Shown here: piece by piece, positions 7,033 to 14,009 of the stretch
How positions within the stretch are numbered: position 1 is the stretch's first letter
Layout of the letters: each line of letters begins with the position of its first letter
Origin: JBHHZM01 sp046758065
GTDB lineage: Bacteria > Pseudomonadota > Alphaproteobacteria > JAAXGF01
Direction of reading: 5' to 3'
Length of the DNA: 14,530 nt
NCBI GenBank assembly: GCA_046758065.1
Contig: JBHHZM010000077.1
Coordinates: 1-14,530 of the forward strand
Notes under the pieces: model-generated
What the model was told of the DNA's origin: nothing
Databases searched by the model: none
What the model saw: only the letters and a program-made list of their open reading frames with translations
Position numbers and translations under genes: made by a program

Positions 7033-8403
7033 TCAGCGCGGCGCGCCGGCCGTCCGCGGGCCGGCGGGCGCCGCGAAGTCCCGTCGCATCAGCCACCACA
7101 GCAGCAGCAGTCCGGGCAGTGCCACCGCGGTGCTCACCAGGAAAAAGCTCACCCAGTCGACCCGATCGGCGAGCCAGCCGCCCGACGACGACAGCACCGT
7201 GCGCCCGAAGGCCATGAACGAGGTGAGCAGCGCGTACTGGGTGGCGGTGTAGGCGACATGACAAAGTCCGGAAAGGTAGGCGACGAAGGCGGCCGAGGCC
7301 ATGCCGCCCGAGAGGTTCTCGACCGCGATGGTGAGCGCCAGCATCGTGACGCTGTGTCCCACCACGGCCTGCACCGCGAACATCAGGTTCGACAGCATCT
7401 GGAGGACGCCGCAGACGAGCAAACTGCGCATGGTGCCGTAGCGGCTGACCATGACGCCGCCGAAGAACACGCCGGCGAGCGTCGCCAACAGGCCGAAGAC
7501 CTTGCTGACGCTCGCGATCTCCGTGTTCGAGAAGCCGATCTCGACGTAGAACGGGTTGGCCATCACGCCGGCAAAGGCGTCGCCGAACTTGTAGAGCAGG
7601 ATGAAGAGCAGGATGACGAGCCAGCCGGGCCGCGTCACGAAGTCGGCGAACGGGGCGATCACCGCGCCGTCGAGCCAGGCGAGCCAGTCGGCGAGAGCGC
7701 GGGAAAGACGCGGATTGCGCCGGCGGATCTCGGCGGCGCGGGCGCGGTCTTCCTCGGCGAGCGCGCGCGGATCCCCGCCGGGCTCTGGGGCGAGCAGCAC
7801 GGTGACCACGCCGATCGTGACGAGCGCCGCCATCACCGCGTAGACCCAGAACCAGCTCGTCTGGTCGGCCAGGAAGAGCGCGCCGGCGCCGCTCGCGAGC
7901 ATGCCGATGCGATAACCCGCCTGGGTGGTCGCCGCGCCGGCGCCCTGCTGATGGTCTTCGAGCACGTCGATGCGATAGGCGTCGACCACGATGTCCTGGC
8001 TCGCCGAGCAAAACGCGACGACCAGCGCGAGCAGCGCGACCAGCGGCGCGTCGGCGACCGGGTCGCTGCCGCCCAGCACGACGATCGCGGCCATGAGAAC
8101 CATCTGGGTGGCGATCAGCCAGCCGCGCCGCCGGCCCAGCGTGCGGGTGAGGAAGGGAATGCGGACGCGATCGACCAGCGGCGACCACAGGAACTTGAGC
8201 GTATACGGCAGGCCGACGAGGGCGAACAGCCCGATCGTCGTCTTGTCGACGCCTTCGCGGGCGAGCCATATGGCGAGGGTGCCGGTGGTGAGCGCCAGCG
8301 GCAGGCCGCTCGAGAAGCCGAGAAACAGGACGGCGACGACCCGCCTGTCGGCATAGACGGCGGCGGCCTCGAGCCATCCGCGGAGGGCGCTGCGCTCAGT
8401 CAC
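7033..8403 (-). CDS. ampG: MFS transporter, AmpG-type muropeptide permease
   Basis: This is a 456-residue inner-membrane protein of the major facilitator superfamily. It resembles AmpG, which imports GlcNAc-anhydroMurNAc peptides released during cell-wall turnover so they can be recycled; in some bacteria this also feeds beta-lactamase induction. Family features are the opening VLFLGFSSGLPLALTTGTLAIWL (read at 25-47), KFLWSPLVDRV (70-80), the RRRGWL loop (91-96), the mid-protein NPFYVEIGFSNTEIA and the late helix LSGGMASAAFVAYLSGLC. Hydrophobic segments fit twelve or more helices. E. coli AmpG is about 490 residues. The start is GTG at 8403 without a clear ribosome site; a leader of only a few bases is possible. 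It is divergent from the DUF3750 gene and is followed by gcvR. Transport of another ligand by an AmpG-like protein cannot be excluded. Confidence 0.88.
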   Translation of the reverse strand: MTERSALRGWLEAAAVYADRRVVAVLFLGFSSGLPLALTTGTLAIWLAREGVDKTTIGLFALVGLPYTLKFLWSPLVDRVRIPFLTRTLGRRRGWLIATQMVLMAAIVVLGGSDPVADAPLVALLALVVAFCSASQDIVVDAYRIDVLEDHQQGAGAATTQAGYRIGMLASGAGALFLADQTSWFWVYAVMAALVTIGVVTVLLAPEPGGDPRALAEEDRARAAEIRRRNPRLSRALADWLAWLDGAVIAPFADFVTRPGWLVILLFILLYKFGDAFAGVMANPFYVEIGFSNTEIASVSKVFGLLATLAGVFFGGVMVSRYGTMRSLLVCGVLQMLSNLMFAVQAVVGHSVTMLALTIAVENLSGGMASAAFVAYLSGLCHVAYTATQYALLTSFMAFGRTVLSSSGGWLADRVDWVSFFLVSTAVALPGLLLLWWLMRRDFAAPAGPRTAGAPR

Positions 8404-8412
8404 GGCGGCGCC

Positions 8413-8441
8413 AGTCTATGGGCGAGGCGGGCCCTTGTACA
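8413..8441 (-). promoter_or_regulatory. Candidate promoter for the ampG-like gene
   Basis: On the minus strand, TGTACA (8441-8436) is followed after 17 bases by TAGACT (8418-8413), each matching four of six consensus bases. Transcription would begin about 8406, only a few bases before the GTG at 8403. The gene would then be nearly leaderless, which agrees with the missing Shine-Dalgarno sequence. This is a weak pattern match. Confidence 0.25.
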
Positions 8442-8473
8442 GCGCCGGTCCATAGCCGTGTTCGCATCCGGTC

Positions 8474-8502
8474 TTGTCGGGAGGCCGGGCAACGGCGATA
8501 TT
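8474..8502 (+). promoter_or_regulatory. Candidate promoter for the DUF3750 gene
   Basis: TTGTCG (8474-8479) is followed after 17 bases by GATATT (8497-8502), each matching four of six consensus positions. Transcription would start near 8509. That excludes the upstream TTG at 8474 as the translation start and favours GTG at 8540. The rest of the divergent gap, 8404-8539, shows only a spaced inverted repeat, CTATGG (8416-8421) and CCATAG (8450-8455). Confidence 0.3.
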
Positions 8503-8539
8503 GCTTTCCCGTAGGGTATTGTCCGGCAAGAGGTTGCGG

Positions 8540-9319
8540 GTGGGCGAGCGGAAACGGAAGGGCAGGAGCTGGCTCAGGCGTGTGCTCGGCGTCATCGCCG
8601 CGCTTATCGTGCTGCCGGTTCTCGGCAGCGTCGCCGGCGTGCTCGGCAGGGACTACGACTGGCGCACCGCGCCGCGCTACTCGATCGGCATCGCCCCCGA
8701 TCCGGCGACGACGCCCGAAGCCGTCGTCCAGGTCTATACGGCGCGCACCTTCAGTTGGCGCGGCGCCTTCGGCGTGCATAGCTGGATCGCGGTGAAACCC
8801 ACGGGCGCGCCCGCCTTTACCGTCTACGAGGTGATCGGCTGGCGCGCCATGCACGGACTTTCGGCGCTCAGCCGCAGTCAGCGCGCGCCCGACGGTCTGT
8901 GGTACGGCAACCGGCCCGAGATCGTCGCGGACCTGCGTGGCCCAAACGTCGATCGGGTGATCGCGCATATCGAGCGGGCGGTGGCCACTTACCCCTATCT
9001 CGACAGCTACACCATCTGGCCGGGACCCAACAGCAACACCTTTACCGCTTTCGTCGCCCGCGAGGTGCCCGAGCTCCGCCTCGATCTGCCGCCGACCGCG
9101 ATCGGCAAGGACTACCTGCCCAATGGCGACCTCGTTGCCCGCGCCCCCAGCGGCACCGGCTGGCAGGTTTCGCTGTTCGGTCTCCTCGGCGTGCTCGTCG
9201 CTGTCGATGAAGGCTTCGAGCTCAATATTCTCGGCCTCACGCTCGGTATCGACTTTGCCCACCCGGCGCTCAAGCTGCCCGGCATCGGCCGCATCGGCTT
9301 TCCCGTCCGCTCTGGCTGA
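8540..9319 (+). CDS. DUF3750 family membrane-anchored protein of unknown function
   Basis: The 259-residue protein has a very basic N-terminus (GERKRKGRSWLRR), one hydrophobic segment at about 15-36 and then a soluble domain. This predicts a single membrane anchor with the domain on the periplasmic side. I recognise the DUF3750 pattern: FSWRGAFGVHSWIAVK (71-86), YEVIGWR (96-102), WYGNRPEIV (121-129), WPGPNSNTF (160-168) and a glycine-rich, hydrophobic C-terminal third. His80 and the Asn164-Ser-Asn166 stretch look conserved and could be functional, but no reaction is known to me. I chose GTG at 8540 because AAGAGG lies a few bases upstream; TTG codons at 8474, 8519 and 8534 are possible alternatives. 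It is the only plus-strand gene here, divergent from the ampG-like gene and convergent with dctM. Confidence 0.78.
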   Translation: MGERKRKGRSWLRRVLGVIAALIVLPVLGSVAGVLGRDYDWRTAPRYSIGIAPDPATTPEAVVQVYTARTFSWRGAFGVHSWIAVKPTGAPAFTVYEVIGWRAMHGLSALSRSQRAPDGLWYGNRPEIVADLRGPNVDRVIAHIERAVATYPYLDSYTIWPGPNSNTFTAFVAREVPELRLDLPPTAIGKDYLPNGDLVARAPSGTGWQVSLFGLLGVLVAVDEGFELNILGLTLGIDFAHPALKLPGIGRIGFPVRSG

Positions 9320-9341
9320 GGCCGCCCCGCGTCGGCCTCAG
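9316..9341. terminator. Shared hairpin at the DUF3750/dctM convergence
   Basis: CTGAGGCCG (9316-9324), an eight-base loop and CGGCCTCAG (9333-9341) form a perfect nine-base-pair stem. The stop codons of both convergent genes (TGA at 9317-9319 on plus, TGA at 9340-9338 on minus) lie in mirror positions in its arms. Neither side has a T-rich tail, so termination in both directions is likely but not certain; mRNA 3'-end protection is the alternative. Confidence 0.5.
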
Positions 9342-10654
9342 ATTGCCGCACCCATGACGGCGCCCGGAAGCCAGGTGGCGATGCCGGGGAACAGGCAGAG
9401 CAGCACGATGCCCAGCACCATGCAGAGCATGAAAGGCAGGGCTCCCCAGAGGATGGTCGGCAGCCGCACGTCGGGCGCGATGCCGTTGATGACGTAGAGG
9501 TTGAGTCCCACCGGCGGGGTGATCAGCCCGATTTCCATGTTGACGGTGAGGACGACGGCGAACCAGTAAGGATCGAAGCCAACGGCGGTGATGATCGGCA
9601 GCAGGATCGGCGCGGTCATCAGAATCACCGCGACCGGCGGCAGGAAGAAGCCGGCGACCAGCAGGAAGACGTTGATCAGGGCCATCAGCAGCCAGCGGTT
9701 GACGTCGAGGGTGGCGATCCACTCGGCGATCGACTGGGTGACGAACAAACTCGACAGCATGTAGCTGAACAGCGCCGCGGCGCCGATGATCATCAGGATC
9801 ATCACGCTCTCGCGCATCGAATCGCTCACGATCGCGTAGAGGCGCGCGGGCTGCCAGATGCGGTAGATGACGGCGACCAGCACGAGGCAGAACATGGCGC
9901 CGACGCCCGCCGCCTCGGACGGCGTCGCCACCCCGCCGTAGAGCACATAGAGAATGCCGGCGATGACCGCGAGGAAAGGCAGCACCCGGGGCAAGACCTC
10001 GAGTCGCTCCTTGAGCGAGGCCCGGCGCGCGATGTCGCCGAAGCGATAGCCCTCGCGCCACGCCTTGTACAGCGCCCAGGCCATGAACAGTCCGGTGAGC
10101 ATCAGACCCGGCATGAGACCGGCGAGAAACAAACGCCCGATCGAGGTCTCGGTGGCGATGCCGTAGACGATCATGGTGATGCTCGGCGGGATCAGGATGC
10201 CGAGGGTGCCGCCGGCGGCGATGGCGCCGGTGGCGAGGCTCGCGGGAAAACCGCGCTCGCGCATCTCGGGAATGCCCATCTTGCCGATCGCTGCGCAGGT
10301 GGCGGGGGACGAACCGCTCAGCGCGGCGAAGACGGCGCAGGCGCCGAGGTTCGAGATAATAAGGCCGCCCGGCACCCGGTTGAGCCAGCGGTCGAGCGCT
10401 TCATAGAGGTCCTTGCCGGCGGGCGACGAGGCGACCGCCGCGCCCATCAGCACGAACATCGGGATCGAGACCAGGGCGAATTCGGCGAGCCCGCCGAAGA
10501 AGGTGTCGGCGACGACGTCGAGCGAGTCCAGTCCCTCGAAGCCGAGGAGAAACCCAATGGCGACGACGCCGAGACCGAAGGCGACGGGAATGCCGGTGGC
10601 CAGCACGGCGATGGTCGTCACGCCGACCAGGAGGCCGATCTCGAGCGGGCTCAC
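9338..10654 (-). CDS. dctM: TRAP transporter large permease subunit, DctM family
   Basis: The 438-residue inner-membrane protein is the ion-driven channel subunit of a TRAP transporter; it works with DctQ and accepts substrate from the DctP binding protein. About twelve hydrophobic helices are visible. DctM signatures include SIPMFVLMGAAVASS (63-77), ALSGSSPATCAAIG (111-124) and GAIAAGGTLGILIPPSI (143-159), followed by GRLFLAGLMPGL and later TPSEAAGVG. The open frame extends upstream, but homology starts at VSPLEIGLL. The GTG at 10654 overlaps the dctQ TGA as GTGA and has GGGGA seven bases before it. It is the last gene of the dctPQM operon. Length is slightly above the usual 425-430. The substrate is unknown: carboxylates are most common, but TRAP systems also carry other organic acids. 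Confidence 0.95.
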   Translation of the reverse strand: MSPLEIGLLVGVTTIAVLATGIPVAFGLGVVAIGFLLGFEGLDSLDVVADTFFGGLAEFALVSIPMFVLMGAAVASSPAGKDLYEALDRWLNRVPGGLIISNLGACAVFAALSGSSPATCAAIGKMGIPEMRERGFPASLATGAIAAGGTLGILIPPSITMIVYGIATETSIGRLFLAGLMPGLMLTGLFMAWALYKAWREGYRFGDIARRASLKERLEVLPRVLPFLAVIAGILYVLYGGVATPSEAAGVGAMFCLVLVAVIYRIWQPARLYAIVSDSMRESVMILMIIGAAALFSYMLSSLFVTQSIAEWIATLDVNRWLLMALINVFLLVAGFFLPPVAVILMTAPILLPIITAVGFDPYWFAVVLTVNMEIGLITPPVGLNLYVINGIAPDVRLPTILWGALPFMLCMVLGIVLLCLFPGIATWLPGAVMGAAI

Positions 10655-11169
10655 GGCCGTTCCCCGGGGTCGAGCCCGAAGGGCATGGCGCGACCCGTGA
10701 GCAAGGAGAGGATGTCGGCGACGTATTGCAACGCCAGCAGGCCGATGCCGAGCGGCAGCGGGAGGTAGGAGATCCACAGCGGCAGTTCCCAGACCGTATC
10801 GGTGCGCCAGCCGCCGTCCCAGGCTTCGCGCCACAACACGAAACCCGTCCAGGCGACGACCAGGGTGAAGGCAAGCGCCGCCAGCGAGGCGATGAGCGCC
10901 AGCGCGACGCGCCCGCGGTGGCCAAGGTAGAGCGGCAGCAGGTCGACGTTGACGTGGCCGCGGCGCAACAGCACGTAGGGGCTGCCGATGAAGGTGGCGG
11001 CGACCAGCGAATAGATCACGAACTCGGTCTGCCAGATCGTCGATGCGTTGAGAAAATAACGCAGCACCACCATCTCGCAGACGACCAGCACGGCGGCGGC
11101 GAGCAGCAGCGCCGCGATCACCCCGCACAACTGCGATACCCGACCGACCCAGGCGATGAAGATATCCAT
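10651..11169 (-). CDS. dctQ: TRAP transporter small permease subunit, DctQ family
   Basis: The 172-residue inner-membrane protein has four hydrophobic helices. It carries the family pattern VVLRYFLNASTIWQTEF (34-50), then IYSLVAATFIGSPYVLLRRGHVNVDLL (read at 52-78, with the conserved Gly-His-Val-x-Val-Asp). DctQ pairs with the large subunit DctM and helps dock the binding protein. ATG at 11169 lacks a strong Shine-Dalgarno sequence, and a large hairpin (11187-11214) ends only 17 bases upstream, so its translation or mRNA stability may be limited relative to dctP. The stop overlaps the dctM start by four bases. Confidence 0.92.
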   Translation of the reverse strand: MDIFIAWVGRVSQLCGVIAALLLAAAVLVVCEMVVLRYFLNASTIWQTEFVIYSLVAATFIGSPYVLLRRGHVNVDLLPLYLGHRGRVALALIASLAALAFTLVVAWTGFVLWREAWDGGWRTDTVWELPLWISYLPLPLGIGLLALQYVADILSLLTGRAMPFGLDPGERP

Positions 11170-11186
11170 GTACTCGCGGGGCGGAT

Positions 11187-11214
11187 GGCCGCCGGAAACC
11201 CGCTTCCGGCGGCC
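11187..11214 (-). promoter_or_regulatory. Hairpin between dctP and dctQ
   Basis: GGCCGCCGGAA (11187-11197) and TTCCGGCGGCC (11204-11214) form a perfect eleven-base-pair stem around the six-base loop ACCCGC. It occupies most of the 64-base gap between dctP and dctQ. No T-run follows in the minus-strand transcript, so I read it as an mRNA-stability or attenuation element that keeps binding-protein expression above that of the permeases, rather than as a full terminator. That role is inference from operon layout. Confidence 0.55.
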
Positions 11215-11233
11215 GTATGCCTGCGCGATGCGT

Positions 11234-12250
11234 CTACTCGACCGCGAGCGCCTTGTCGATCAGCGCGCGTCCACCCGGCACCTTGTCGGCGAACTTCTTG
11301 TACGAGGTCCGGTCGGCGATGGCGCGCCAGGCGGCGGCCTGCTCGGCGCTCATGGTGACCACCTCGACGCCCGCCTTCTTGTAGGTTGCGACGAGCTTGT
11401 CGTCGAGCTTCTTGGCCTCGCCGAAGAAGAAATCCTCGGCTTTCTGGCCCGCCGCCTTGAGCGCCGCCTGCTGCGCCGGAGTCAGCTTGTCCCAGCTCTT
11501 CTTCGACATCAGCACCGGCTCGTACATGAACCACAGCGCGTGGTCGCCGGGCGCGGTAAGGCACTTGACCTGCTCGTAGATGCGGTAGGAGACGAAGCTT
11601 CCCGAGCTGGTATTGGCGGCATCGAGCACGCCGGTCTGCATCGCGGTGTAGATTTCGGAACTCGGCATCGAGGCGATCGAGGCGCCGGCGCCGGCGAGCA
11701 TCTGCTCGAACGCCTTGCCCGCGGCGCGCGAGGTCTGCCCCTTGATATCGTCGGGATTGAGGATGCAGTTCTTCTTCGAGGCGAAGCCGCCGGCGAGCCA
11801 GGCGTCGGCCAGCACGACGACGCCCGCGTCGTTGATGATTTTCTTGATGTCGGCCATGAACGGCGAATCGTTGAGCCGCTTGGCGTGGTCGTGGTTCTTG
11901 ACCAGCCCCGGCATCAGTGTCGCGTCGAATTCGGGGTGGCGTCCGGCGGCGTAGGCCAGCGGGAAGGCCGAAATATCGAGCTGACCCTTGACCATGGCGT
12001 TCCACTGTTCCTTGGGCTTGAACAGCGACTTGCCCGGATAGACCTGGACTTTCAGGCCGACGCCCGCGGCGGCTGCGTCGCGGGCGATCATCTGCACCAT
12101 CTCGTCGCGCACGTCGCCCTTGCCGCCCGGCCACTGGTGCGAGGCGCGCAGCGTGGTCGCGGCTGCGGCGTCGGGCGAGAGACCCACCACGGGCGCGAGC
12201 AGCAGGGCGGCTAGTGCCACCGTCAGTGTTGTCTTCGGGAACCTCGTCAT
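11234..12250 (-). CDS. dctP: TRAP transporter substrate-binding protein, DctP family
   Basis: The 338-residue periplasmic protein captures the substrate for DctQM. The signal peptide is clear: Thr-Arg-Phe-Pro-Lys, a hydrophobic core at about 8-23, and cleavage probably near Ala-Ala-Ala at 28-31. The mature protein begins with the family's typical strand TTLRASHQWP. The conserved substrate-carboxylate arginine is probably Arg175 in IKGQTSRAAG (169-178), which aligns with the usual KGLKIR-x-x-G. SSEIYTAMQTGVLDAA (197-212) is the expected following helix. Cys162 and Cys230 could form a disulfide. ATG at 12250 has GGGAGGA upstream; a second ATG seven bases earlier is out of frame. It is the first gene of the TRAP operon, with a large gap (12251-12412) before it, and a palindrome centred about 40 bases upstream. 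Confidence 0.94.
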   Translation of the reverse strand: MTRFPKTTLTVALAALLLAPVVGLSPDAAAATTLRASHQWPGGKGDVRDEMVQMIARDAAAAGVGLKVQVYPGKSLFKPKEQWNAMVKGQLDISAFPLAYAAGRHPEFDATLMPGLVKNHDHAKRLNDSPFMADIKKIINDAGVVVLADAWLAGGFASKKNCILNPDDIKGQTSRAAGKAFEQMLAGAGASIASMPSSEIYTAMQTGVLDAANTSSGSFVSYRIYEQVKCLTAPGDHALWFMYEPVLMSKKSWDKLTPAQQAALKAAGQKAEDFFFGEAKKLDDKLVATYKKAGVEVVTMSAEQAAAWRAIADRTSYKKFADKVPGGRALIDKALAVE

Positions 12251-12278
12251 CTTCCATGTCCTCCCGTTTCATTTATCG

Positions 12279-12300
12279 CGGAACGGCTGCAACCGTTCCG
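12279..12300. promoter_or_regulatory. Palindrome upstream of dctP (possible operator)
   Basis: CGGAACGG (12279-12286), the six-base spacer CTGCAA and CCGTTCCG (12293-12300) form a perfect interrupted palindrome, about 39 bases upstream of the dctP start. Its size and dyad symmetry suit binding of a dimeric repressor or activator of the TRAP operon. It could equally be a hairpin in the transcript. No regulator gene is in the window. Confidence 0.35.
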
Positions 12301-12319
12301 TTCGACTCATTCGGTTCGG

Positions 12320-12338
12320 GCCGGCCGCGGCGGCCGGC
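12320..12338 (-). terminator. GC-rich hairpin downstream of the HisM-like gene
   Basis: GCCGGCCG (12320-12327), the loop CGG and CGGCCGGC (12331-12338) make a perfect eight-base-pair stem. It lies 75 bases after the stop of the HisM-like permease and before the palindrome at 12279-12300. It may end or slow the amino-acid ABC transcript, but no T-run follows, so read-through into dctPQM is possible. Confidence 0.35.
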
Positions 12339-12412
12339 GCTGGGCTACGATTCCATCCCGGCTCCGCCAATGCAACGAAAAGCGTGCCCGAACCCGTCCC
12401 GCCCGGCCCGGA

Positions 12413-13171
12413 TCATCGTCCGGCGGGGGTGAGGAAACGCGACAGCACGGCGAGTCCGCCGGTGTCCGCGGATTGTTCTTCGTGGGGCCGGAGATGAGCG
12501 TACCAGCGCTTCTCCCACAGCCGGAAGAGCCAGACGATCATGAAGGTCAGGCTCAGGTAGAACAGCCCGGCCGTGGTGTAGGATTCGAAAGGCGCGAAAT
12601 AACGCGAGTTGACGATCCGCCCGGCGCCCAGGAGATCGACGATGGTGACGATGCTCGCCACGGCGCTGCCGTGCAGCATGAAGATGACTTCGTTGCCGTA
12701 GGCCGGCAGCGCCCGACGGAAGGCGCTGGGCAGAATGATCCGCCGGTACATGGTCGCCTTCGACATGCCCGAGGCGCGCGCCGCCTCGATTTCGCCGAAC
12801 GGGGTCTGTTCGATGGCGCCGCGCAGGATTTCGGCGGTGTACGCGCCGGTGTTGAGGGTGAAGGCGATCAGCGCGCACCAGTACGCTTCGCGAAATATGC
12901 CCCATATGCCGATGTTTTCGAGGAACGGACGGAACTGGCCCGAACCATGGTAGATCATGAAAAGCTGGACCAGCAGCGGCGTGCCGCGAAAGAAATAGGT
13001 ATAGGCCCAGGGCAGGCCCGAGATCAGCGGGTTCCTGGAGATTCGCAGAAGCGCGGTAGGAATCGCGATGCACATCCCGAAGCCGAGAGACAGGGCGACG
13101 AGCTGTACCGTCATCCACAGGCCCTGGATGTAGAGGTCGATGTTCTGGGCGATGACCGAAAGATCGATCAC
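12413..13171 (-). CDS. Polar amino-acid ABC transporter permease, HisM-like
   Basis: The 252-residue inner-membrane protein is one of two permeases of a histidine/lysine/arginine/ornithine-type importer. It has about five hydrophobic helices, the early motif YFFRGTPLLVQLFMIYHG (59-76), and the ATPase-contact EAA loop GEIEAARASGMSKATMYRRI (126-145) followed by ILPSAFRRALPAYGNEVIFML. The open frame runs further upstream through the preceding gene, but homology begins at VIDLSVIAQNI. GTG at 13171 is two bases after the HisQ-like stop. About 20 residues at the C-terminus (HEEQSADTGGL...) extend beyond the usual end. The partner ATPase does not follow; the next gene on this strand is dctP. Confidence 0.92.
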   Translation of the reverse strand: MIDLSVIAQNIDLYIQGLWMTVQLVALSLGFGMCIAIPTALLRISRNPLISGLPWAYTYFFRGTPLLVQLFMIYHGSGQFRPFLENIGIWGIFREAYWCALIAFTLNTGAYTAEILRGAIEQTPFGEIEAARASGMSKATMYRRIILPSAFRRALPAYGNEVIFMLHGSAVASIVTIVDLLGAGRIVNSRYFAPFESYTTAGLFYLSLTFMIVWLFRLWEKRWYAHLRPHEEQSADTGGLAVLSRFLTPAGR

Positions 13172-13173
13172 GG

Positions 13174-13860
13174 TCAGGCCTTGCGCACGCCGACGCTGGC
13201 GCGCCTGTCGGCCCAGCGCAGGAGCACTTCCGACGATGCGGTGATCGCCAGATAGAGCAGCGCGACGACGAAATAGAAGGTAAACGGCTGGCGCGTGGTG
13301 CCGCCCGCCTGGCCGGCGTTGTACACCATGTCGTGCAGTCCGATGACCGACACCAGCGCCGTCGCCTTCGCCAGAACCAGCCAGTTGTTGCCGAAGCCGG
13401 GCAGCGCGTGGCGGACCATTTGCGGCAGGGTGACGCGGAGAAACGCCTGGGTTTCGCTCATCCCGTAGGCCAGGCCGGCCTCGATCTCGCCGCGGGGAAC
13501 GGCGAGGATGGCGCCGCGGAAGGTCTCGGTCATGTAGGCGCCGAAGATGAACCCGATGGTGATGACCCCGGCGACGAACGGGTCGATGTCGACATAGTCC
13601 CACCCCAGTCTGTCGCCGATGTTGTTGACCGCGATCTGGCCGCCGAAAAAGATCAGCAGCATCAGCACCAGATCGGGCACGCCGCGGATGATCGTCGTAT
13701 AGACGCCCGCGACCGTTTTCGCCGCGATCGACCCGGACAGCTTGGCGGCGGCGCCGAACATGCCGAGCACTATCGAAAGCGCGAGCGAGCCCACCGCCAC
13801 GGCCACGGTCAGTCCCATGCCTTCGAGGATGAACGGCAGATATCCGTGAAGTTCAAGCAT
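13174..13860 (-). CDS. Polar amino-acid ABC transporter permease, HisQ-like
   Basis: The 228-residue inner-membrane protein pairs with the HisM-like permease to form the translocation channel. It has helices from about residue 10 on, the family segment YTTIIRGVPDLVLMLLIFFGG (read at 54-74) and the EAA loop RGEIEAGLAYGMSETQAFLR (123-142) followed by VTLPQMVRHALPGFGNNWLVL. ATG at 13860 is the only ordinary start after an in-frame upstream stop. The nearest strong ribosome site, GAGGAGG, is 16 bases away, which is unusually far. It follows the binding-protein gene across a 149-base gap containing a strong hairpin, and ends two bases before the next permease. Confidence 0.93.
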   Translation of the reverse strand: MLELHGYLPFILEGMGLTVAVAVGSLALSIVLGMFGAAAKLSGSIAAKTVAGVYTTIIRGVPDLVLMLLIFFGGQIAVNNIGDRLGWDYVDIDPFVAGVITIGFIFGAYMTETFRGAILAVPRGEIEAGLAYGMSETQAFLRVTLPQMVRHALPGFGNNWLVLAKATALVSVIGLHDMVYNAGQAGGTTRQPFTFYFVVALLYLAITASSEVLLRWADRRASVGVRKA

Positions 13861-13896
13861 CGTGGGTGCGGTCGCGCCTCCTCGTGTTCACCGGTA

Positions 13897-13926
13897 TTTC
13901 CCGGATTTCCGCACGCTTTCCCGGGA
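13897..13926. repeat. Short direct repeats before the HisQ-like gene
   Basis: TTTCCCGGA (13897-13905) and TTTCCCGGGA (13917-13926) start exactly 20 bases apart, about two helical turns. They lie between the hairpin at 13957-13985 and the HisQ-like start. They could be protein-binding sites or parts of a leader structure; nothing firmer can be said. Confidence 0.2.
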
Positions 13927-13956
13927 ATCCGCGCGACCGGCGGTAAGGACGAGAAA

Positions 13957-13985
13957 CCACCGTCCGGCCCGCGGCCGGACGGTGG
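13957..13985 (-). terminator. Intrinsic terminator or attenuator after the amino-acid binding-protein gene
   Basis: CCACCGTCCGGCC (13957-13969), the loop CGC and GGCCGGACGGTGG (13973-13985) form a perfect thirteen-base-pair stem. The minus-strand transcript then continues TTTCTCGTCCTT, a moderately T-rich tail. Its place 25 bases after the binding-protein stop and before the permeases points to partial termination, giving more binding protein than permease. This is the strongest terminator-like element in the window. Confidence 0.7.
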
Positions 13986-14009
13986 CGTCTCGCTGCTCCA
14001 CGGCGGGGT

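Noticed and set aside
6916..8514. Plus-strand open frame of about 532 codons opposite the ampG-like gene
   Set aside because: Its composition is Arg/Asp/Glu/His-rich without domains, and the opposite strand encodes a clear MFS transporter.
8474..8539. TTG start adding 22 residues to the DUF3750 protein
   Set aside because: The extra residues look non-conserved, a candidate promoter overlaps them, and the GTG at 8540 has a better ribosome site.
8396..9262. Minus-strand open frame opposite the DUF3750 gene
   Set aside because: It lacks a family pattern, while the plus strand shows a membrane anchor, conserved DUF3750 motifs and a sensible start.
12251..12412. EcfG-type promoter before dctP (GGAAC and CGTT both occur)
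   Set aside because: The two elements are parts of the 22-base palindrome and are far too close together.
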